64,000 bases of DNA from the NCBI RefSeq assembly GCF_031127815.1, contig NZ_JARXHY010000007.1, positions 62,001 to 126,000 of the forward strand, in the 5' to 3' direction. Below the pieces are notes generated by a model. It saw nothing but the letters and a program-made list of their open reading frames with translations. It searched no databases and was not told the DNA's origin. Source of the DNA: Pelagicoccus sp. SDUM812003 (lineage in GTDB: Bacteria; Verrucomicrobiota; Verrucomicrobiia; Opitutales; Opitutaceae). Positions 33,479 through 41,971 of this stretch are shown piece after piece; within the stretch, counting starts at the first letter, position 1, and each line of letters starts with the position of its first letter. Position numbers and translations under genes: made by a program.

Positions 33479-35782
33479 ATGAGCGATCAGAAACGCGTAA
33501 TCGAATACGACGATCAGACTGTACGCATGTTCATGATAGCCTCCATCTTCTGGGGCGCTGTGGGCATGCTGGTAGGAGTAATCGTCGCGGCCCAGCTGAA
33601 CTTTCACTTCCTGAACTTCAATACGGAGTGGCTGACTTTCGGACGGCTTCGTCCGCTGCACACCAATGCGGTGATTTTCGCTTTCGTGGGCAACATGATG
33701 TTCGCTGGGGTGTATCACTCCACGCAGCGTTTGGTGAAGGCCCGACTCGGGTCCGACTTTCTCTCCAAGCTGCATTTTTGGGGCTGGCAGCTGATCATCG
33801 TCTCCGCCGCCATCACGCTGCCCTTGGGGCTGACGCGCGGCAAGGAGTACGCGGAGCTGATTTGGCCGATCAATATCGCGGTCGCGCTGATCTGGGTCGT
33901 CTTCGGAATCAATTTCTTTTGGACCCTCGCCAAGCGGAACGAGAAGTCGCTCTACGTCGCCATCTGGTTCTACATCGCGACCATCGTGACGGTGGCCATG
34001 CTCTACATCGTCAACCACCTCTCCATCCCAACCAGCCTGCTTCACTCCTATCCGGTTTTTGGCGGGGTGCAGGACGCTCTGGTGCAATGGTGGTACGGCC
34101 ATAACGCGGTGGCGTTCTTCCTGACCACGCCGATTTTGGGCATCATGTACTACTACATGCCGAAGGCGGCCAACCGCCCGGTGTATTCGTATCGATTGTC
34201 GGTAGTGCATTTCTGGTCGCTGGTCTTCATTTACATCTGGGCGGGACCGCACCACTTGCTCTATACGGCGCTTCCGGGCTGGCTGCAGCAGCTTGGCATG
34301 ATCTTCAGCCTGATGCTTTGGGCTCCGTCCTGGGGTGGCATGCTCAATGGTCTGCTCACTCTGCGTGGGGCGTGGGACAAGCTGCGCACCGATCCGGTAC
34401 TCAAGTTCTTCGCGGCTGGGGTGACCTTCTACGGCATGGCGACTTTCGAGGGACCGCTGCTGTCCATCCGCTCGGTGAACGCGCTGGCTCACTACACGGA
34501 CTGGATCATAGGGCACGTGCATGCTGGCACGCTGGGTTGGAACGGCTTTATGGCAGCGGGCATGTTCTACTTTCTGGCGCCGCGGCTCTGGAACACCAAG
34601 CTGTACTCGGTGCCCATGGCCAACATGCACTTCTGGCTGGGGCTGGTGGGCATCCTGCTCTACGTGGCGTCGATGTGGGTGTCTGGGATTACCCAAGGCT
34701 TGATGCTCAACAACGCAGACGAGCAAGGCATCCTCGCGTATCCAAATTTCCTGGAAACCTTGCAATCCATCCGTCCGCTCATGCTGACGCGTGTGGTAGG
34801 AGGCGGCCTCTATCTCGCTGGCTTTCTTTTGATGGCCTACAACATCTGGAAGACCATGCGATCCGGAGAGAAGGTAAACGGCGTCTGCGAGGTCGCGGAA
34901 AATCCGGAAAAGGGCAAGGCCATGGGCTTGGGCGCCGCAATCGCCCACCCGGCGTTCCTCTACTCCGCTGGTCTAGTGGTTTTCTCCTGTCTCTGGCTGT
35001 TTGGCAGCGGAGGCGTGGAGCTGGTCGGCTTGGTATTGACGGTGGCGGTGACCATGCTTTGCGTGGTGCACTTCGCTCGCAGCGGGGATTCCTTCGCGGC
35101 CTGGTACGACAAGCTGCTGGAGAGCTCCTTCCCGTTCACGGTGCTGGTGCTGGTGGCTGCGGCGACGGGTGGCATCATCCAGATCGTGCCGCTGGTGAAC
35201 GTCGATCGCGACAGCGTGGTCGAAGACAAGCTGCAGAAGGTCTACACGCCTTTGGAGCTCGCCGGTCGGGACATCTACGTCGCGGAGGGCTGCTACAACT
35301 GCCACTCGCAGATGATTCGCCCGTTCGTGGCCGAAGTGCGTCGCTATGGCGAGTACAGCCGATTGGGAGAATCGGTTTTCGATCATCCCTACCAGTGGGG
35401 TTCGCGTCGAACGGGGCCTGATCTGGCGCGGCTCGGGGGCAAGTATCCAGATTCCTGGCACTTCGACCACATGCTGAATCCTCGCTCCACTTCGCCGGAT
35501 TCGAATATGCCGAACTACCCGTGGCTTTTCGAGAAGTACACCGACTACGCTTCGCTCAGTTCGAAGATACGAGTGCAGAAGATTCTGGGCGTGCCGTTCG
35601 AGGATCTGTCTCCCGCCGAGATCGACAAGATGGCCAAGGAGCAGGCGAAGGAGATCGCCGAGAATCTCGAGTCCCAGGGCAAGGAGGTCGATCCGGACAA
35701 GCAGATCGTGGCTTTGATCGCCTATCTGCAGCAGTTGGGCGATTCGGAGGACTTCACACCGGAGGTCGCCGCGGCGAAGTAA
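33479..35782 (+). CDS. ccoNO: Fused cbb3-type cytochrome c oxidase subunits I and II (CcoN-CcoO)
   Basis: The 767-residue inner-membrane protein joins CcoN (about 1-470) and CcoO (about 500-767). CcoN has twelve or so helices with the heme and CuB ligands PLHTNAVIFAFVGN (about 60-73), WWYGHNAVAFF (about 204), GPHHLLYTALP (about 256) and GHVHAGTLGWNGF (about 344). CcoO has a membrane anchor and one heme c site, CYNCHSQMIRP (about 605), followed by YQWGSRRTGPDLARLGGKYP. It reduces O2 to water with high affinity and pumps protons under low oxygen. Separate ccoN and ccoO genes are the norm; the fusion is continuous with no stop codon. Confidence 0.96.
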   Translation: MSDQKRVIEYDDQTVRMFMIASIFWGAVGMLVGVIVAAQLNFHFLNFNTEWLTFGRLRPLHTNAVIFAFVGNMMFAGVYHSTQRLVKARLGSDFLSKLHFWGWQLIIVSAAITLPLGLTRGKEYAELIWPINIAVALIWVVFGINFFWTLAKRNEKSLYVAIWFYIATIVTVAMLYIVNHLSIPTSLLHSYPVFGGVQDALVQWWYGHNAVAFFLTTPILGIMYYYMPKAANRPVYSYRLSVVHFWSLVFIYIWAGPHHLLYTALPGWLQQLGMIFSLMLWAPSWGGMLNGLLTLRGAWDKLRTDPVLKFFAAGVTFYGMATFEGPLLSIRSVNALAHYTDWIIGHVHAGTLGWNGFMAAGMFYFLAPRLWNTKLYSVPMANMHFWLGLVGILLYVASMWVSGITQGLMLNNADEQGILAYPNFLETLQSIRPLMLTRVVGGGLYLAGFLLMAYNIWKTMRSGEKVNGVCEVAENPEKGKAMGLGAAIAHPAFLYSAGLVVFSCLWLFGSGGVELVGLVLTVAVTMLCVVHFARSGDSFAAWYDKLLESSFPFTVLVLVAAATGGIIQIVPLVNVDRDSVVEDKLQKVYTPLELAGRDIYVAEGCYNCHSQMIRPFVAEVRRYGEYSRLGESVFDHPYQWGSRRTGPDLARLGGKYPDSWHFDHMLNPRSTSPDSNMPNYPWLFEKYTDYASLSSKIRVQKILGVPFEDLSPAEIDKMAKEQAKEIAENLESQGKEVDPDKQIVALIAYLQQLGDSEDFTPEVAAAK

Positions 35783-35798
35783 ACGAAAAGGAGCTCAC

Positions 35799-35954
35799 AT
35801 GTTTCAAAGAGTTGAATACAGCGAGTGGCACACGCTCTTCCCTAAGATCGGCTTTCTCCTCTTCTTTCTCGCGTTCGTCGTCATCGTTTGGAAGGCGGCG
35901 AAGATGAAGAAAGGGGATCGTGATCGCTCGAGTCGCATGCCGCTCGATGACTAG
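35799..35954 (+). CDS. ccoQ: CcoQ-like small subunit of cbb3 oxidase
   Basis: This 51-residue frame begins [19 protein letters not shown] and has one transmembrane helix ([17 protein letters not shown]), followed by a basic then acidic tail ending RMPLDD. An excellent Shine-Dalgarno (AAAAGGAG, 35786-35793) precedes ATG 35799. Size, single helix and position between ccoNO and ccoP identify it as CcoQ, which stabilises the oxidase. Its tail resembles that of the CcoS-like protein (MPLED). Confidence 0.85.
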   Translation: MFQRVEYSEWHTLFPKIGFLLFFLAFVVIVWKAAKMKKGDRDRSSRMPLDD

Positions 35955-35989
35955 TCGTACAGAAAAACGAATACAGAGAATTTCCCAAA

Positions 35990-36514
35990 ATGAATCAGCA
36001 CAACAGCGAAGAGAATATCCGCGAGCACAGCTACGACGGCATTCAGGAGTTTGACAAGAGTCTCCCGAATTGGTGGCTGTTCACCTTGTACGCGACGATC
36101 GTTTTTGCCATCGCCTACTGGGCTTACTATCAGAAGTCGGACCTTGGCATGGATCAGCGCGAGGAGTTGGAGGCGGCTTTGGAGAGGATCGAAGAAAACG
36201 TGGCGAAGGCCAAGGCGGAAGCCGGCGTGATCGACGACGACTCTTTTTGGGCGATGGCGAAGGATCCCGAATTCGTTTCCGCCGGGCAGCAGGTTTACTC
36301 CGCCACTTGCTCGTCCTGCCATGGTCCCTCGCTCGAAGGCGGCATCGGGCTCGCCCTCAACGACGACGAGTGGAAGCACGGCTCGAATCCCTTGGCGATC
36401 AAGGAAGTGGTGGCCAACGGCGTCGCCACCGCGGGCATGCCGGCTTGGGGGCCAGTGCTGGGGGATGAAAAGGTGAACCAGGTGGTCGCTTTCATCCTCA
36501 GCAAGCACCAGTAG
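35990..36514 (+). CDS. ccoP: CcoP subunit of cbb3 oxidase, one-heme form
   Basis: The 174-residue protein has the CcoP N-terminal domain: [15 protein letters not shown], then a transmembrane helix [19 protein letters not shown] charged linker (about 60-85) leads to one class I cytochrome c domain with CSSCHG (about 107-112), distal MPAWG (about 151) and VAFILSKHQ at the end. Classical CcoP is about 300 residues with two hemes. Only one heme c is present here, a shortened form known from some other phyla. It takes electrons from soluble cytochromes and passes them to CcoO. Confidence 0.93.
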   Translation: MNQHNSEENIREHSYDGIQEFDKSLPNWWLFTLYATIVFAIAYWAYYQKSDLGMDQREELEAALERIEENVAKAKAEAGVIDDDSFWAMAKDPEFVSAGQQVYSATCSSCHGPSLEGGIGLALNDDEWKHGSNPLAIKEVVANGVATAGMPAWGPVLGDEKVNQVVAFILSKHQ

Positions 36515-36612
36515 GAGCGGGGCTGGGAATATCGTTTCGCTAGGGCCGGGCGCTCACGTATTTGGCGAGCTGTCCGGCTTGTGGCGTTGTGGCGAATGAA
36601 AGGAGCCGGTGA

Positions 36613-36702
36613 ATGCAGATCATCCGTTTTTATGCCATCGAATTGCCCTGCGGTCCGATATCCTTACAATTTAGTCAGGATTTTTTTCGCTTCCCGAAAT
36701 AG
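36613..36702 (+). CDS. Possible 29-residue leader peptide
   Basis: ATG 36613 is preceded by AAAGGAG (36598-36604) at good spacing and gives 29 residues (MQIIRFYAIELPCGPISLQF then SQDFFRFPK). No family is recognised. A 5-bp hairpin with a T-run (36660-36687) lies inside it, so translation of the peptide could influence transcription into ccoG. A chance frame is quite possible. Confidence 0.25.
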   Translation: MQIIRFYAIELPCGPISLQFSQDFFRFPK

Positions 36703-36734
36703 AAGGGGTTTAGCTCGTTTTGAGATTAGAGACC

Positions 36735-38138
36735 ATGAGCAGCAATGTGACGAATCGAAAGCCGAACAGGGATTCGCTGACGGCGGTGAATGATGACGGG
36801 TCGCGCTTCATCATTCATCCCTCGGATGTGAGTGGGCGCTTCACGCTTGCCCGCAAGGTTTCGGCATACGCGCTCATTTTGGTCTACGCCGCTCTTCCGT
36901 GGGTGCAGATCGGCGGCTATCCGGCCGTGTTTCTGGATACCAACGCCATGCGGTTCCATTTCTTCGGCATGACCTTCGCTTCGCAGGATTTGTGGCTGGC
37001 GTTCTTTCTCATCACCGGTCTGGGCTTCGGCCTCTTTTACGTAACCGCCTTGCTGGGTCGCATCTGGTGCGGCTGGGCCTGCCCGCAGACCGTTTTCCTG
37101 GAGCATGTCTACCGGCGCATCGAGCGATTCATCGAAGGGGACGCCATCGCTCGCCGCAAGCTCGACAGCTCCCCTTGGGGACCTCGGCGAATCTGGAAGC
37201 GAGGCTTGAAGCACGCGGCGTTTCTGGGGCTCTCCTTGCTGCTGGCGCACATGTTCATGGCCTACTTCGTTTCGGTGCCTGGCCTGTGGGATATGATGCG
37301 TGAAGCCCCGGCGGAGAACTGGAAGGTGTTCCTGTTCGTTTTCGCGTTTTCCGGAGTTCTCTATTTCAATTTCGCCTGGTTCCGGGAGCAGCTTTGCATC
37401 GTGATCTGCCCGTACGGGCGACTGCAAAGCGCTTTGATCGACGAGCATTCCATGGTGATCGGCTATGACGAGAAGCGGGGCGAGCCGCGCGGCAAGGCCA
37501 AGGACGAGGCCGCTGGCGACTGCATCGACTGCAATCGCTGCGTGCAGGTGTGTCCGACTGGAATCGACATCCGCCAAGGGCTGCAGATGGAGTGCATCGG
37601 CTGCTCCGCTTGCATCGACGCCTGCGATACCGTGATGGACAAGCTCAAACGAGATCGCGGTCTGATCCGCTATGACTCCATGGAAGGTCTGGCGGGCCGG
37701 AAGACCCGATACCTGCGTCCGCGCATGATTCTCTACACGGCGCTTCTGCTGCTCGGCGCAGTGGTCCTGGCCTTTTCGCTGCAGGGACTGGGCTCGGCGA
37801 GCATGACGGCCTGGAGAACCCCAGGCGCTCCGTATTTCACCAACAATGAGCTGGTTCGAAACCAGTTTATGGTCCGCGTGACCAACAAGAGCAACGAAGG
37901 CAGCTTCTACCGTCTGGAGCTGGACAAGCAGCTGCCGGAGGCTCGCGTGATGGGCGTGGGCGAGCCGTTTTTCATCGACGGAAACGGCGAGCTGGTGAAA
38001 CCGGTGGTGATCGTGGTGGATCGAGACCGCTATACCGGCGGTTTCTCCATGACGGTCAGGGTGGTGGACGATCAGGGGAAGACCTTGATGCAGCGGCCCC
38101 TGGAGTTCATCGGGCCGACCAAGAAGCTGGCGAACTAG
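36735..38138 (+). CDS. ccoG: CcoG/FixG-type polyferredoxin cbb3 oxidase accessory protein
   Basis: ATG 36735 (MSSNVTNRKPN) is chosen over TTG 36720. The 467-residue membrane protein has about five helices and the motif GRIWCGWACPQTVFLE in the first half. Two [4Fe-4S] ferredoxin sites, CIDCNRCVQVCPTG (about 263-276) and CIGCSACIDACD (about 287-298), follow, then a C-terminal Ig-like FixG domain (RNQFMVRVTNKSNEGSFYRL). CcoG is a copper reductase that helps supply Cu(I) for the CuB centre. Located 220 bases after ccoP, possibly with its own promoter. Confidence 0.95.
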   Translation: MSSNVTNRKPNRDSLTAVNDDGSRFIIHPSDVSGRFTLARKVSAYALILVYAALPWVQIGGYPAVFLDTNAMRFHFFGMTFASQDLWLAFFLITGLGFGLFYVTALLGRIWCGWACPQTVFLEHVYRRIERFIEGDAIARRKLDSSPWGPRRIWKRGLKHAAFLGLSLLLAHMFMAYFVSVPGLWDMMREAPAENWKVFLFVFAFSGVLYFNFAWFREQLCIVICPYGRLQSALIDEHSMVIGYDEKRGEPRGKAKDEAAGDCIDCNRCVQVCPTGIDIRQGLQMECIGCSACIDACDTVMDKLKRDRGLIRYDSMEGLAGRKTRYLRPRMILYTALLLLGAVVLAFSLQGLGSASMTAWRTPGAPYFTNNELVRNQFMVRVTNKSNEGSFYRLELDKQLPEARVMGVGEPFFIDGNGELVKPVVIVVDRDRYTGGFSMTVRVVDDQGKTLMQRPLEFIGPTKKLAN

Positions 38139-38146
38139 GAGTGGCC

Positions 38147-38305
38147 ATGAGCGAAAAAACGGAGAGCAAGGCCAAGGGCTGGAAAACCCTGGGCGTCTGG
38201 GTGACGCTGGCGTTCGTCCTATTGGTCGGGGCGTGGGCGGCGTTGATCGCCATCGCCTCGAAGAACGCTCCCGAACCCGTGCCGCTTGAGCGGACGACCG
38301 ATTGA
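38147..38305 (+). CDS. 52-residue membrane protein in the CcoH position
   Basis: ATG 38147 starts 8 bases after ccoG and its TGA overlaps the next ATG (TGATG at 38303-38307), which signals translational coupling. The product has a basic N-terminus (MSEKTESKAKGWK), one helix (TLGVWVTLAFVLLVGAWAALIAIA) and a short polar tail. FixH/CcoH, normally about 150-170 residues with one N-terminal helix and a periplasmic domain, is expected exactly here. This protein keeps only the helix. It may be a minimal CcoH or an unrelated small subunit. Confidence 0.75.
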   Translation: MSEKTESKAKGWKTLGVWVTLAFVLLVGAWAALIAIASKNAPEPVPLERTTD

Positions 38306-39009
38306 TGGGCGAGGAGGGAAATCTGTACGCTCTGTTGAATCCGGCTGCCGCCTTTGTGGCGGGAGCGGTTGCGAGCCTGCACTGCGTCGGAATGTGCGGT
38401 CCGCTCAGCTGCGCCCTGATCGGAGAGAGGAATGGCGTCCGAGCGATGGGATCCCACGGCGTGTACCATGCGGGACGATTGATTTCCTATTCTCTGCTGG
38501 GCCTTGTGGCTGGGGGGCTCGGGGCAGGAGTGGTCGGCTGGGTGGGAACGAATCCCGCTCGCTTGGCTCCCTGGGCGCTGATGGCGTTTTTCCTGGCCCT
38601 GGCGTTTGGACTGGATGGAGTGGTGACGCGGTGGCAGGCCAAGAAGGGGTATGGCCGAAAATGGGTACAGCGCGCGTACCGGCTTTCCGGATACCAGCGT
38701 GGTTTTTCCTTGGGGTTGGCGACTCCTCTCATCCCTTGCGGTCCTTTGTACCTGATGCTTTGGGCAACGACCCTGAGCGGTTCCTATCAAAACGGACTGT
38801 TGGTGATGGCTTCGTTCTCTCTGGGAACCATGCCACTGCTCTTGCTGGCTCAAAGCGGTTGGTCTTGGCTATCGACCCGTCTCACTCCCTCTCGTTTGTC
38901 CTACCTTCGAAGGGGCTTGGCTTTGGTGGCGGTAGGCTTGCTTTGCATGCGGGCATTCATGGATACGGGCGTGGACGCCCTTTTGTCGGAGGATGCGCTA
39001 TGCCGCTAG
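38305..39009 (+). CDS. TauE/SafE (DsbD_2/UreH-like) membrane transport protein
   Basis: The 234-residue protein has about six helices and the two hallmark segments of the DsbD_2 type: VASLHCVGMCGPLSCALIG (about 24-42) and SLGLATPLIPCGPLYLM (about 134-150), with paired Cys and a Pro-Cys-Gly-Pro. HAGRLISYSLLGLVAGGLG is also typical. Genes of this family are regularly found between ccoH and ccoI and are thought to help copper or redox handling in cbb3 assembly. It overlaps ccoI by 10 bases. Confidence 0.87.
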   Translation: MGEEGNLYALLNPAAAFVAGAVASLHCVGMCGPLSCALIGERNGVRAMGSHGVYHAGRLISYSLLGLVAGGLGAGVVGWVGTNPARLAPWALMAFFLALAFGLDGVVTRWQAKKGYGRKWVQRAYRLSGYQRGFSLGLATPLIPCGPLYLMLWATTLSGSYQNGLLVMASFSLGTMPLLLLAQSGWSWLSTRLTPSRLSYLRRGLALVAVGLLCMRAFMDTGVDALLSEDALCR

Positions 39010-41375
39010 AGCGCGAGCTGGGGCAGGCCAAGCAGGGGCAAGTCGCTTGCCAGCACTGCGGCACGCGCTTTCATCCTGTCGACCCGGGGGAAACGTTTTG
39101 CTGCGCTGGTTGCGAGTACGTGTATCGAATCATCAAGGACGAGTCCTTGGATCGGTTTTACGAGCTGAGGGGCGAGGTTTCGCAGCCGGTCGGAGCGAGC
39201 GTTTTCGGAAACGCCGACTACAACTGGTTGGTCCCGCTGATTGAAGCGGCGGAAGCCCGGGGCGAACTCGCGTCGCTAAGCCTCGCTCTGGAAGGCGTAT
39301 CCTGCGTGGGCTGCGTCTGGCTGGTCGATCACCTGTTTTCCGATCTGCAAGGAGGCGTCTCCTGCCGCGTGAACGTGCAGTATGGGACTTTCGACTTGGA
39401 GTGGCGCTCGGGCAAATGCGACGTGTTGGGATTTGTTCGCCGGTTGAAGCAGTTCGGCTACCGCGTCTGTCCGGTTCGCCAATCGAGGGAGTCGGAGTCG
39501 AAGCAAGTGGTTTGGAAACTGGGGCTGGCCGGGGCCTTCGCCTTGAACGGCATGCTGTACACGTTGCCTGCCTATCTGGGCATGGAGCCGGGCTTCGTGG
39601 TGGCCATGCATTTCAATTGGCTTTCGGCATTCTTCGCGACGCTGAGCCTGGTGTTTTGCGGGACCTATTTCATCGGCAGAGCGGTTCGGGCGGCGCTGCA
39701 GGGAATCGCCCACCTGGATCTGCCGATATCGCTCGGCATCGTGTTCGCGTATTTCGTGAGCTGGTACGGGATGCACCAGAAGAACGACGCCCTGGTGTAT
39801 TTCGACTTCGTGTGCACCTTCGTCTTTTTGATGCTGGTGGGACGCTGGCTGCAGGTCGTGGCGATCGAGCGAAACCGGAACCGACTGGCGGACATCATGC
39901 TCGAAGCGCCGGAGGTGGAGGTGGAGGCGAGCTCCGGAGCCCGAGTGAAGGCCAGCGCGGACCAGCTTGGAACGGGAGACCGCTATTGGCTCGGTTCTGG
40001 ACAGCGCGTCCCGGTGCGCTCGCGCTTGCTGAGCGCCCGAGCCAGTCTTGGCATGGATTGGATCAGCGGGGAAACCGAATCGAAGCTGGTGGAAACTGGC
40101 GGCGAGGCCCCTTCGGGCGCCGCGTTGGAAAATCAGTTCAGCGTCAAGCTGGAGGCTCGGGAGCCTTGGGATGCGTCCCTGCTTGCCCGGCTCTCTCGTC
40201 GTTCCGCTCGGTCCCGCGAACGCGACGAGATTGCCCAGCGATGGATTTTTCGCTATCTGCTGGCGGCCTTTGCCCTCGCGGTGGGTGGGGGCGCATTCTG
40301 GTGGAGGTTTTCAGGGCTGGGAGATGGGCTGAAGGTTTTCATCTCGATCTTGGTGGTTTCCTGCCCGTGCGCCTTGGGAATCGCCTGGCCGTTCGCCGAC
40401 GAGATCGCGTTGGCTCGACTGAAGCGCTCGGGCGTTTTCGTGACCACGCACTCGCTTTGGAACCGCATTTCTCGCATCAGACGCATCGTCTTCGACAAGA
40501 CCGGAACCTTGACGCGATCCGCGTTGACGCTGCTAAACCCGAGCTGCCTGGATTCGCTGAATCCTGCCGCGCTCGAAGCCCTGAGCGCGCTCTGCTCGCT
40601 CTCCCGGCACCCTGTTGCGTCGACCATACGAGAGTGCCTGATGGCAAAGGGACGTTTCGTCGATTCTACTGCCGAGCAACAAGTCGATGAGCAAATCGGG
40701 CAAGGGCTGGAGTGGAGCAACGGAGCCCAGATCTGGCGTCTGGGGCGGACGGCTTGGGCGCTTTCGAAAGAGGAGTCCGACCGGACCGGCACGGTATTGA
40801 GTTTGAATGGGAAACTCGTGGTGGAGCTTCTGTTTGAGGATCAGCCCTTGCCGGATTCTCTGCGTGAGCTGCGAGCCCTGAAAAGCAAGGGCTTCGCGCT
40901 CTCCATTCTCAGCGGGGACCGTCAATCCAAGGCGGTCAAGATTGGTCGCATGCTTGGGCTGTCGGAGTCGGACGTCTTCGGCGAAATGAGACCGGAGGAA
41001 AAAGCGTCCTGGCTGCAGACCCACGAGCCCCATGAATGCCTGATGGTGGGAGACGGGGCCAACGACACCCTGGCTTTCGAGCTGGCCGCTTGCTGTGGGG
41101 CGCCGGCTAACGAGCAAGGCATCGTAGCCGAGCGGGCGGACTTCCACTACCTCGGAAGCGGCATCCAAGGGATCCGTTTGGTGGTCGAGATGGCTAAGCG
41201 ACGCAGGTCGGCGGTGCTCGCCCTCATGGCCTTCGCTCTCGCCTACAACGTTTTCGCTATCGGTCTTTCGTTGGCTGGCTGGGTGACGCCGCTGATCGCC
41301 GCAGTGCTCATGCCCTTGAGCTCGATTGCCAGTTTGGGAATCGTTTGGGCGGCGATGGGCGTCGCGCGGCGCTGA
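39000..41375 (+). CDS. ccoI: CcoI-type copper-exporting P1B ATPase
   Basis: ATG 39000 is chosen because it starts a complete metal-binding N-terminus inside the longer open frame; it overlaps the previous gene by 10 bases. The 791-residue protein begins with a cysteine-rich domain (CQHCGTRFHP, CCAGCEYVY), then an HMA-like domain with GVSCVGCVWLVDHLF (about 99-113). Membrane helices, an SGETES actuator motif, the ion-channel CPC (455-457), the phosphorylation site DKTGTLT (D499), SRHPVAS and MVGDGAND follow. It delivers copper for the cbb3 oxidase CuB centre, as its place in the cluster shows. Confidence 0.95.
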   Translation: MPLERELGQAKQGQVACQHCGTRFHPVDPGETFCCAGCEYVYRIIKDESLDRFYELRGEVSQPVGASVFGNADYNWLVPLIEAAEARGELASLSLALEGVSCVGCVWLVDHLFSDLQGGVSCRVNVQYGTFDLEWRSGKCDVLGFVRRLKQFGYRVCPVRQSRESESKQVVWKLGLAGAFALNGMLYTLPAYLGMEPGFVVAMHFNWLSAFFATLSLVFCGTYFIGRAVRAALQGIAHLDLPISLGIVFAYFVSWYGMHQKNDALVYFDFVCTFVFLMLVGRWLQVVAIERNRNRLADIMLEAPEVEVEASSGARVKASADQLGTGDRYWLGSGQRVPVRSRLLSARASLGMDWISGETESKLVETGGEAPSGAALENQFSVKLEAREPWDASLLARLSRRSARSRERDEIAQRWIFRYLLAAFALAVGGGAFWWRFSGLGDGLKVFISILVVSCPCALGIAWPFADEIALARLKRSGVFVTTHSLWNRISRIRRIVFDKTGTLTRSALTLLNPSCLDSLNPAALEALSALCSLSRHPVASTIRECLMAKGRFVDSTAEQQVDEQIGQGLEWSNGAQIWRLGRTAWALSKEESDRTGTVLSLNGKLVVELLFEDQPLPDSLRELRALKSKGFALSILSGDRQSKAVKIGRMLGLSESDVFGEMRPEEKASWLQTHEPHECLMVGDGANDTLAFELAACCGAPANEQGIVAERADFHYLGSGIQGIRLVVEMAKRRRSAVLALMAFALAYNVFAIGLSLAGWVTPLIAAVLMPLSSIASLGIVWAAMGVARR

Positions 41376-41564
41376 AAGGAGCGATTCCAGCAAGCTCCCA
41401 TGCCTCGAAACGCCCGCCGCTAAGGGAGATTCGCGAGCGATGACCGGGGTATTAACCCATCTTTACGCTGGAGAGCGATGGATTAGCTAATTTTATCCTG
41501 AAGGGCTTCTAATATAGGAGAATAAAAGACAAACTTATCTAAATTTATGTTGAAATGCCCCGTT

Positions 41565-41865
41565 CTTATTCTACGTTCTTCATCAGTTTCGAGGACATCG
41601 TCAGGCAAGCCTCGCGAGGCTCGAAACGAAAACATCAATTTCTGTCAGGCACATACGAGCCAGTTGGATTAGGCACAGGCGGGGAAGCCTTCTAAGTAAG
41701 GCTTCCCTCAACTGCCGGTCCGGTTCGAAACCCGAAAACCCTTTTATTGCAGATATCGAAACAATCCGGTCCGAAGGACGAATCTGCTAGAATTTCTTGG
41801 TGTAAAAGCGTTGTTCAATCGCGCCTGTAGGCGAAGTTTCGTGCTTCGCCTACAGGTCTTTTTTT
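41565..41865 (+). ncRNA. Candidate structured small RNA ending at an intrinsic terminator
   Basis: The evidence is structural only: three independent stem-loops and a final perfect terminator lie on the + strand, downstream of an AT-rich promoter-like tract and without any open reading frame. The 5' end is a guess. It does not show the signature segments of RNase P RNA, tmRNA or SRP RNA. It could alternatively be the long 3' end of the ccoI transcript. Confidence 0.4.
41824..41865 (+). terminator. Strong intrinsic terminator
   Basis: CCTGTAGGCGAAG (41824-41836) and CTTCGCCTACAGG (41844-41856) pair perfectly over 13 bp around a 7-base loop, followed by TCTTTTTTT (41857-41865). No gene ends nearby; ccoI stops about 450 bases upstream. 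Confidence 0.95.
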
Positions 41866-41926
41866 GTCCGAATGCCGAGGAATTTCGCGCTCGCGTAATG
41901 AAGAATTAATCACAAAAAAGTCTTTA

Positions 41927-41945
41927 TTGAGTGACGATCACTCAA
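41927..41945. promoter_or_regulatory. Perfect palindrome upstream of rrf2, likely operator
   Basis: TTGAGTGA, CGA, TCACTCAA: two perfect 8-base half-sites with a 3-base centre, ending 26 bases before the Rrf2 start codon. Rrf2 proteins bind as dimers to such dyads and often regulate themselves, so autoregulation is the simplest reading. I did not find the same dyad upstream of ccoS or ccoG. Confidence 0.6.
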
Positions 41946-41971
41946 CATAAGCTATCGGATTAGACTCTCTT

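Larger units (their letters stand above)
41376..41971. other. Long structured non-coding region between ccoI and rrf2
   Basis: No gene is supported in these 596 bases. GC content falls sharply at about 41460-41560, suggesting promoters. Several hairpins follow: GTTTCGAG/CTCGAAAC (41586-41593 with 41620-41627), a 14-bp palindrome (41608-41621), and GGGAAGCCTT/AAGGCTTCCC (41682-41691 with 41698-41707). A perfect 13-bp intrinsic terminator is at 41824-41856, and the Rrf2-proximal palindrome at 41927-41945. Confidence 0.6.

Noticed and set aside
33440-34948. 502-codon open frame on the - strand
   Set aside because: Antisense to ccoNO, with H/R/Q-rich low-similarity sequence and no motif.
41682-41707. 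10-bp hairpin considered as a terminator
   Set aside because: No T-run follows it; kept only as part of the candidate structured RNA.
41718-41736. tRNA-like T-loop sequence (GGTTCGAAACC)
   Set aside because: No acceptor, D or anticodon arm can be folded around it, and its own stem pairs poorly.
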